From assembly GCA_964459305.1 (NCBI GenBank), contig CAYWNA010000362.1, positions 1-10,836 of the forward strand: DNA of 10,836 nt. The letters are read 5' to 3'. Position numbers and translations under genes: made by a program. Shown here in pieces: positions 6,692 to 10,836 of this stretch; position 1 is the stretch's first letter, and each line of letters begins with the position of its first letter. The stretch is from CAYWNA01 sp964459305. GTDB lineage: Bacteria > Planctomycetota > Planctomycetia > Pirellulales > Pirellulaceae. The notes beneath the pieces are model-generated. The model did no database searches. It was given only the letters and a program-made list of their open reading frames with translations, and was not told the origin of the DNA.

Positions 6692-7564
6692 ATGCACGCA
6701 ATGATTGAACAATTGCTCGCCGACGGACCGGTCATTACCGACGGTGCCTGGGGAACGCAGCTACAGGCGCGCGGCTTGCCGATCGGTGGATGCCCGGACG
6801 AGTGGAATCTGTGGCACGCGGACAAGGTCGAAGAAGTACCCCAGACCTACGTCGATGCCGGCAGTCAAGTTGTCTTGACCAACACGTTCCGGGCAAACCG
6901 CGTGGCCTTGGCCGACTATGGCCTAGCTGACAAAGCAGAGGAAATCAACCGGGCGGGTGCCGAAATTTCGCGCCGTGCGGCAAACGGTCGCGCCCGCGTC
7001 TTCGCTTCGATCGGGCCCAGCGGCAAGATGTTGATGATGGGCGAAGTCGGTGAAGACGAACTGCTGGCGGCGTTCACCGACCAGGCCAGCGCGTTAGCTA
7101 CCGGTGGCGCGGATGCGCTGGTGATTGAAACGATGGGCGAGTTGACCGAGGTCAGGCTGGCCATCGAAGCGGCCAAGAGCACGGGCCTTCCGGTAGTGGC
7201 CTGTATGTGTTTCGACTCGGGCGCCGATTTGGACCGAACCCTGATGGGTACGACACCTGAGCAAGCAGCCGAGGAGCTTACGGCATTGGGTGTCGACGTG
7301 GTCGGCGCAAACTGTGGGCAAGGTATCGAAGGCTACATCGGCATCTGCCGCCGCCTCCGCTCGGCGACCGATCGGCCAATATGGATCAAGGCTAATGCCG
7401 GCATTCCCGACCTCGTGGACGACGAACCGGTGTACAAGACCACGCCCGATGAGTTCGCATCCCATGGACCGGCACTTGTCGAAGCCGGCGTCAGTTTTCT
7501 GGGTGGATGTTGCGGCACTGGGCCAGAGTTCATCCGCGCCCTCAGCAAGGAGATCCGCCGTTGA
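6692..7564 (+). CDS. Homocysteine S-methyltransferase family protein (MetH Hcy-module/BHMT/MmuM type)
   Basis: This 290-residue protein is a single Pfam S-methyl_trans-type TIM barrel. The N-terminus shows the family pattern DGAWGTQLQARG (16-27), and TNTFRANR follows further on. The zinc site is complete: Cys208 in GANCGQG and Cys273-Cys274 in GGCCGTGPEF. Zinc should activate the homocysteine thiolate, yielding methionine. GGAG (6681-6684), 7 nt before ATG 6692, supports the start. The length matches free-standing family members and the N-terminal module of MetH. Beside separate B12 and folate modules it may complete a split methionine synthase. It could instead use a small methyl donor such as S-methylmethionine or a betaine directly. 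Its stop overlaps the start of the next gene. Confidence 0.88.
   Translation: MHAMIEQLLADGPVITDGAWGTQLQARGLPIGGCPDEWNLWHADKVEEVPQTYVDAGSQVVLTNTFRANRVALADYGLADKAEEINRAGAEISRRAANGRARVFASIGPSGKMLMMGEVGEDELLAAFTDQASALATGGADALVIETMGELTEVRLAIEAAKSTGLPVVACMCFDSGADLDRTLMGTTPEQAAEELTALGVDVVGANCGQGIEGYIGICRRLRSATDRPIWIKANAGIPDLVDDEPVYKTTPDEFASHGPALVEAGVSFLGGCCGTGPEFIRALSKEIRR
7547..7564 (+). promoter_or_regulatory. RBS and TTG start overlapping the upstream stop codon
   Basis: AAGGAG (7547-7552) lies 8 nt before TTG (7561-7563), which overlaps the TGA stop of the previous gene (7562-7564). The frame from TTG begins NSRERVLCAI, the usual N-terminus of this UroD-like family. This supports translation from TTG and coupling between the two genes. 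An ATG at 7507 in the same frame lies inside the upstream gene and adds no recognisable sequence. Confidence 0.8.
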
Positions 7565-8757
7565 ACTCGCGCGAAAGAGTGCTTTGTGCCATCAATCACC
7601 AGCAGCCGGATCGAGTCCCGATCGATTTAGGCGGCACGCGGCAGTCCGGCGTTGCCGCTTCGACTTACCACCGGCTGAAAGAACAACTCGGGCTCTTGTC
7701 AACCACGCGCGTGTACGACCTGTACCAAATGCTAGCCGAACTGGAACGTCCAGTGCTGGAACGGTTCGGGGCCGACGTGGTGGGCCTGTACCGCCCGGAG
7801 ATTGCCTTTGGCATTCGCAACGAAAACTGGAAACCGTGGCAAATGTTCGACGGAACTCCGGTCGAAGTACCGGGCGGATTCCAGCCGGTGACCGAGGCGA
7901 ACGGTGACTTGGTCCTGGTCGGCGACGACGGACCCATCGCGCGCATGCCGAAAGACGGGTTCTATTTCGATCGAGTGGATAAGTTCCCAGGCGCAGCCCA
8001 TGTCGACTTGGACGCCTACCGACCGCCTCATCTTACTGACCAAGATTTCGAGCATTATCGTGCCCAGGCGGAAGCCCTGTATCAGAATACCGATTTCGCC
8101 ATCATCGCTCCGTTGGGACCGCCGTACGAACTGTTCTACGGACTCGGCACTGGCGATTTTGAGGCGTGGATGATTACCCTGGCGACCGAACCGGAGTACG
8201 TGGGTGCGTTGCACGACAAACTGGTCGACGCATGGCTGGATAACCTGCGGCGTTTTGTCGATGCGGTCGGTGATCGAGTTCAGATCCTTCAAGTGAACGA
8301 TGATTTCGGCACACAGCATTCCCTGTTCTTGTCTGTGGACATGTATCGCCAGCAGATCATGCCGCACTACAAACGAGGCTTGGACTGGGTCCACGAGAAC
8401 ACCGACATGAAGGTCTTCCTGCATTCGGACGGAGCAATATTCCCACTGATTCCCTCGCTGATCGAAACGGGCTTCGACATCCTCAATCCGGTGCAGACCA
8501 GCGCGGCCGGCATGGACGCCCAGCGGCTGAAGGAGGAATTCGGCGACCGACTGGCTTTCTGGGGTGGATCGTTGGATTGTCAGAAGACCCTGCCCTACGG
8601 CACGCCCGATGAGGTCGCAGAGGAGGTCCAGGAGCACCTGCGCGTTTTCGCTCCTGGCGGCGGATACGTGTTCGCCTCGGTGCACAATATCCAAGCCAAT
8701 GTACCGCCGGAGAATGTCGTCGCGATGCTCGACACGGCGTTGGCGTTCGAATTGTAA
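7561..8757 (+). CDS. UroD-like methyltransferase family protein, lacking the zinc Cys ligands
   Basis: From the TTG start this is a 398-residue UroD-fold protein. It starts NSRERVLCAINHQQPDRVPIDL, a pattern shared with corrinoid methyltransferases annotated as uroporphyrinogen decarboxylases rather than with heme-pathway HemE. Where MtaA-type enzymes have His-x-Cys, this protein has His288-Ser-Asp290 (FLHSDGAI). Where they have the second Cys, it has a SVHNIQANVPPENV segment with His375. GGSLDCQ (about 336-342) provides a Cys elsewhere. Metal binding may thus use Asp/His ligands, or catalysis may be metal-independent. As a candidate methyltransferase I it would demethylate the unknown substrate and load the corrinoid protein. 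It is translationally coupled to the homocysteine methyltransferase. Family is certain; reaction is inferred. Confidence 0.85.
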   Translation: MNSRERVLCAINHQQPDRVPIDLGGTRQSGVAASTYHRLKEQLGLLSTTRVYDLYQMLAELERPVLERFGADVVGLYRPEIAFGIRNENWKPWQMFDGTPVEVPGGFQPVTEANGDLVLVGDDGPIARMPKDGFYFDRVDKFPGAAHVDLDAYRPPHLTDQDFEHYRAQAEALYQNTDFAIIAPLGPPYELFYGLGTGDFEAWMITLATEPEYVGALHDKLVDAWLDNLRRFVDAVGDRVQILQVNDDFGTQHSLFLSVDMYRQQIMPHYKRGLDWVHENTDMKVFLHSDGAIFPLIPSLIETGFDILNPVQTSAAGMDAQRLKEEFGDRLAFWGGSLDCQKTLPYGTPDEVAEEVQEHLRVFAPGGGYVFASVHNIQANVPPENVVAMLDTALAFEL

Positions 8758-8985
8758 CGGTGGAACAGAATACGTCGGGTGGGCCCGGCCAGTTGAAAAC
8801 ATGGAGTTTCGGCGTGGAGGCGTTCTTCCGGGATTCGTGTCGGGAGGGCGACGCTCCCGCGGAGCCGCGGCTCGGCAGGAGCCTCGCCCTCCCACGTGGG
8901 CAGCCTTAACTCCACGGAAAAGAATTCGCCTTCGGGTTAGACGAAATGCAAACCGGGGCTCAGCCCACAAGGAAAGGACATCTGC
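8758..8985. other. Intergenic region between the two UroD-like genes
   Basis: The 228 bases contain no gene. Almost all of it is the nested palindromic element described separately. The final part holds the ribosome binding site AAGGA (8974-8978), 7 nt before the next ATG. A frame reading through this segment on the minus strand encodes the GRGSCRAA-type string, a well-known translation artefact of this kind of planctomycete repeat. Confidence 0.7.
8779..8968. repeat. Nested palindromic (REP/MITE-like) element
   Basis: The core is a long hairpin: GGGAGGGCGACGCTCC (8842-8857) pairs with GGAGCCTCGCCCTCCC (8878-8893) with one mismatch. A perfect 12-bp palindrome GAGCCGCGGCTC (8862-8873) lies in the loop. 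CCCACGTGGG (8891-8900) adjoins it. Weaker outward symmetry continues to GTGGGC (8779-8784) and GCCCAC (8963-8968), which may mark the ends of an element of about 190 bp. Similar GC-rich palindromes are dispersed in planctomycete genomes. In the transcript it would form a strong stem that could stabilise or attenuate the mRNA. The core is certain; the outer limits are inferred. Confidence 0.75.
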
Positions 8986-10011
8986 ATGAACGGTCGAGAA
9001 CGAGTTTTTGCCCTGATGGAAGGCCGCCCGGTGGATCGGGTGCCGCTGATGCCGATCACCATGATGTACGCGGCTGACCATGTTGGCGTGAAGTATGGCG
9101 AGTATGCCGCGGATTACCGCGAGTTGGTCGAAAGCCAAATCCGGACGGCCGCGGATTACGATTTTGATTATGTGTCGTGCATCTCGGACCCGGCCCGCGA
9201 AGCAACCGATTGCGGTGCCCGCGTCCAACTCTTTGATGACCAGCCGCCGGCGATTATCGAATCGGATGCTTTCCTAGCCGACAAAGCGAAATTGGCGTCG
9301 TTCGAAATCCCCGACCCGCTTGGTAACGGCCGGATGCACGACCGCGTGCGCGCGGCGGCGTTGTTCAAAGAACAAGTCGGTGGCCAGATGCTGATCGAAG
9401 GCTGGATCGAAGGTCCGTGCGCGGAATCAGCTGACTTGCGCGGGATCAACACACTGATGCTGGATTTCTACGATGATCCCGCCTTTGTTCGCGACTTGTT
9501 CGAGTTCACGCTGGAAATGGGCTTGCGTTTCGCTCGCGCCCAGGTCGAGGCAGGCGCTGAGTTGATGGGTGTGGGCGACGCCGCTGCGTCCCTGATCGGC
9601 CCGCAGCTCTACGAGGAATTCGTCTGGCCCTACGAAAAGCGACTCGTCGAAGGCTTGCACGAGATGGGCGCCAAGGTCCGATTGCACATCTGCGGCAATA
9701 CGACAGCCATCCTGGAAGGCATTGGCCGATTGGGCTGCGATATCGTCGATCTGGACTTCATGGTGCCGGTGGCCGACGCCCGGCGGGCAATGGGGCCGGA
9801 TCAGATTTTGCTGGGCAACATCGATCCAGTGCGCGTCTTGCGCGACGGCTCGCCGGAATCGATCACCGAGGCGATTGCCCAGTGCCACCGAGAGGCCGGC
9901 GACCGCTACGTCATCAGCGCCGGCTGTGAAGTGCCACGCGACACACCGCGCGAAAACGTACTCGCCCTGACCGATTACGCCCGATCTGTGACCAGAGAAC
10001 TCAACCACTAA
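8986..10011 (+). CDS. UroD-like corrinoid methyltransferase (MtaA/MtbA type) with intact zinc motif
   Basis: The 341-residue protein starts MNGRERVFALMEGRPVDRVP, has the length of MtaA/MtbA enzymes, and lacks HemE features. The zinc motif is His234-x-Cys236 (LHICGNTT) and Cys314 (SAGCEVPRDTP), matching the His-x-Cys-Xn-Cys site that activates a thiol for methyl transfer in MtaA/MtbA. Other family stretches are IEGWIEGPCAE (about 139-149) and LLGNIDPVRVL (about 280-290). In methanogens the acceptor is coenzyme M. Here that cofactor is unlikely, so another thiol, or demethylation of a substrate, must be considered. AAGGA (8974-8978) supports ATG 8986. It is the last gene of the plus-strand run. 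It shares only the UroD fold with its neighbour, so the two probably have different roles. Confidence 0.87.
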   Translation: MNGRERVFALMEGRPVDRVPLMPITMMYAADHVGVKYGEYAADYRELVESQIRTAADYDFDYVSCISDPAREATDCGARVQLFDDQPPAIIESDAFLADKAKLASFEIPDPLGNGRMHDRVRAAALFKEQVGGQMLIEGWIEGPCAESADLRGINTLMLDFYDDPAFVRDLFEFTLEMGLRFARAQVEAGAELMGVGDAAASLIGPQLYEEFVWPYEKRLVEGLHEMGAKVRLHICGNTTAILEGIGRLGCDIVDLDFMVPVADARRAMGPDQILLGNIDPVRVLRDGSPESITEAIAQCHREAGDRYVISAGCEVPRDTPRENVLALTDYARSVTRELNH

Positions 10012-10025
10012 CGCTGGTCCAGCGT
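10011..10025 (+). terminator. Short hairpin at the end of the operon
   Basis: ACGCTGG and CCAGCGT flank a single T and begin at the last base of the stop codon. No T-tract follows, so it is at most a weak terminator or mRNA 3' end structure. Confidence 0.3.
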
Positions 10026-10331
10026 CCGCACCATGCCTGCGATCCCCAGTTATCGGGCATCGCGTGTGTCGAGGTTAGGGTGGCGACGGCGTGACAGTGC
10101 CATTCGGGTCGGGAGTCCTTTCCGAAAACGACTCCCCGAGCCCGTCCCTCTGCTGACCTCTTCCCCACTGCTGAGCCACCGTAGCCCTGCAGCAGCGCGA
10201 CAACATCCCTAACATCGACGCGCATTGGCAGACCAAAGCAGCAATCAAGATTCACCACCAGCGACGACGATGAATGCCGCTATTTCGCGGCAATTGCCTT
10301 CCGGATCTTCACTGTGTGAAGGGGCGATGCC
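10026..10331. other. Intergenic region with a strong hairpin
   Basis: I found no convincing gene here. The clear structure is an imperfect inverted repeat, CGGGTCGGGAGTC (10105-10117) against GACTCCCCGAGCCCG (10130-10144), with a 12-nt loop. It could end transcription from either side or be part of a dispersed repeat. No T-tract is present. GAAGGGG (10318-10324) is the ribosome binding site of the following remnant. Confidence 0.45.
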
Positions 10332-10592
10332 ATGAGACGATTGGTGCTCCGGTCGTTTCAAAGTCCCGGCGACATCCTCATGCTGACGGCGGCGGTTCGT
10401 GATCTGCATGCCGCTTGCCCGGGTCGGTTTCAGACCGATGTGCGTACCTCGGCCGATGCGATTTGGGAAAACAACCCGTCGGCCTTGATCACAACACCGG
10501 CAGCGGTCCGGCTGGAAGAGGGATTCAGGGCCAAAGGCGATCGGATCATGGGGGCGTCTTGCTTCGCTCGGCGCGTACCTTCCACGTGCTGA
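10332..10592 (+). pseudogene. Truncated glycosyltransferase family 9 (heptosyltransferase-like) N-terminus
   Basis: The frame has a good ribosome binding site and starts MRRLVLRSFQSPGDILML, followed by TAAVRDLHAACPG and DVRTSADAIWENNP. This is the N-terminal nucleotide-sugar transferase pattern of planctomycete glycosyltransferase 9 proteins (ADP-heptose:LPS heptosyltransferase type). Similarity stops at about residue 49 (near 10478). The remaining 37 residues look unrelated and the frame closes at 10592, against some 300 residues or more in the family. A transposase end lies just downstream, so disruption by an insertion sequence is the likely cause. The family call rests on remembered motif pattern. 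Confidence 0.5.
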
Positions 10593-10615
10593 TTGCCTCC
10601 GCCCCAAAAAGCACT

Positions 10616-10836
10616 TCATGTGGCCCGGCTGCGCGGGCGCACTGGATACGATAGGCGGTCTAACAACCAAGTAAATAAATCGCGCGGCTGTTGCCCGTAG
10701 AAACGTTCCGCTGCCGTGGTGCCGTCCGCTCGGCGAATCAGGTAATTGTGAAGCACGGTCAGCACACCCAGCTTCCGCGCGCTTAGCTGGTGCAAGGCGT
10801 GATGCTTCAAGGCCAAGTGACCGTTGCGGCCTTCCA
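10616..10836 (-). mobile_element. Transposase C-terminus (insertion sequence, runs off the right edge)
   Basis: Read on the minus strand from the window edge, the open frame gives EGRNGHLALKHHALHQLSAR, then LTVLHNY, RRADGTTAAERF and PRDLFTWLLDRL, ending in TGA at 10616-10618. This is the C-terminal pattern of a planctomycete transposase family, which I recall as DUF6399-like. The N-terminus and the far end of the element lie outside the window. The near end of the element probably lies between about 10478 and 10615, but I could not identify its terminal inverted repeat. Confidence 0.6.

Noticed and set aside
7732..9228. Minus-strand 498-codon open frame across both UroD-like genes
   Set aside because: It is antisense to two well-supported genes and reads through the palindromic repeat, giving the GRGSCRAA artefact string.
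7561..10011. Uroporphyrinogen decarboxylase (HemE) for heme synthesis
   Set aside because: Both proteins have the UroD fold, but the His-x-Cys-type site in one, their N-termini and the corrinoid context fit methyltransferases better than HemE.
10245..10670. Minus-strand 141-codon open frame near the right end
   Set aside because: It has no recognisable motif and overlaps both the glycosyltransferase remnant and the transposase end in other frames.

Overview
The window looks like a piece of a planctomycete chromosome, probably Pirellulales-like. This is inferred from the sequence style only. The signs are a Tat-exported Gfo/Idh/MocA oxidoreductase, a GC-rich nested palindrome of the kind scattered through planctomycete genomes, a planctomycete-type transposase C-terminus, a glycosyltransferase 9 remnant, and a secreted Cys/Pro/Thr-rich repeat protein. 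No rRNA, tRNA or CRISPR array was seen.

Layout. Positions 1-262 (minus) hold the start of a secreted protein built of TTCAPx hexapeptides, running off the left edge. Positions 583-3264 (minus) hold a two-gene unit: a DUF1638 protein followed by a RACo-type [2Fe-2S]/ASKHA corrinoid activation protein. A corrinoid (B12-binding) protein lies divergently at 3440-4072 (plus). A methyltetrahydrofolate-type pterin-binding methyltransferase converges on it at 4085-5107 (minus). From 5329 a plus-strand run follows: Tat Gfo/Idh/MocA oxidoreductase, homocysteine S-methyltransferase-family protein, a uroporphyrinogen-decarboxylase (UroD)-like protein that overlaps it and starts at TTG, a palindromic element, and a second UroD-like protein ending at 10011. 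The right end (10332-10836) holds a truncated glycosyltransferase 9 gene and the C-terminal end of a transposase.

Together, 583-10011 encodes what looks like a complete corrinoid methyl-transfer system: candidate methyltransferase I enzymes (two UroD-like proteins), a corrinoid shuttle, a folate-linked methyltransferase II, a reductive activator and a homocysteine acceptor enzyme. The set parallels the four-component ether-cleaving O-demethylases of acetogens (MT I, corrinoid protein, MT II, activating enzyme). It also parallels MetH taken apart into its homocysteine, folate and B12 modules, with RACo replacing the AdoMet reactivation domain. The inferred flow is: methylated substrate to Co(I) corrinoid, then to tetrahydrofolate and/or homocysteine. 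The substrate cannot be read from the sequence. The exported oxidoreductase makes a methoxylated sugar or similar compound a reasonable guess, but only a guess.
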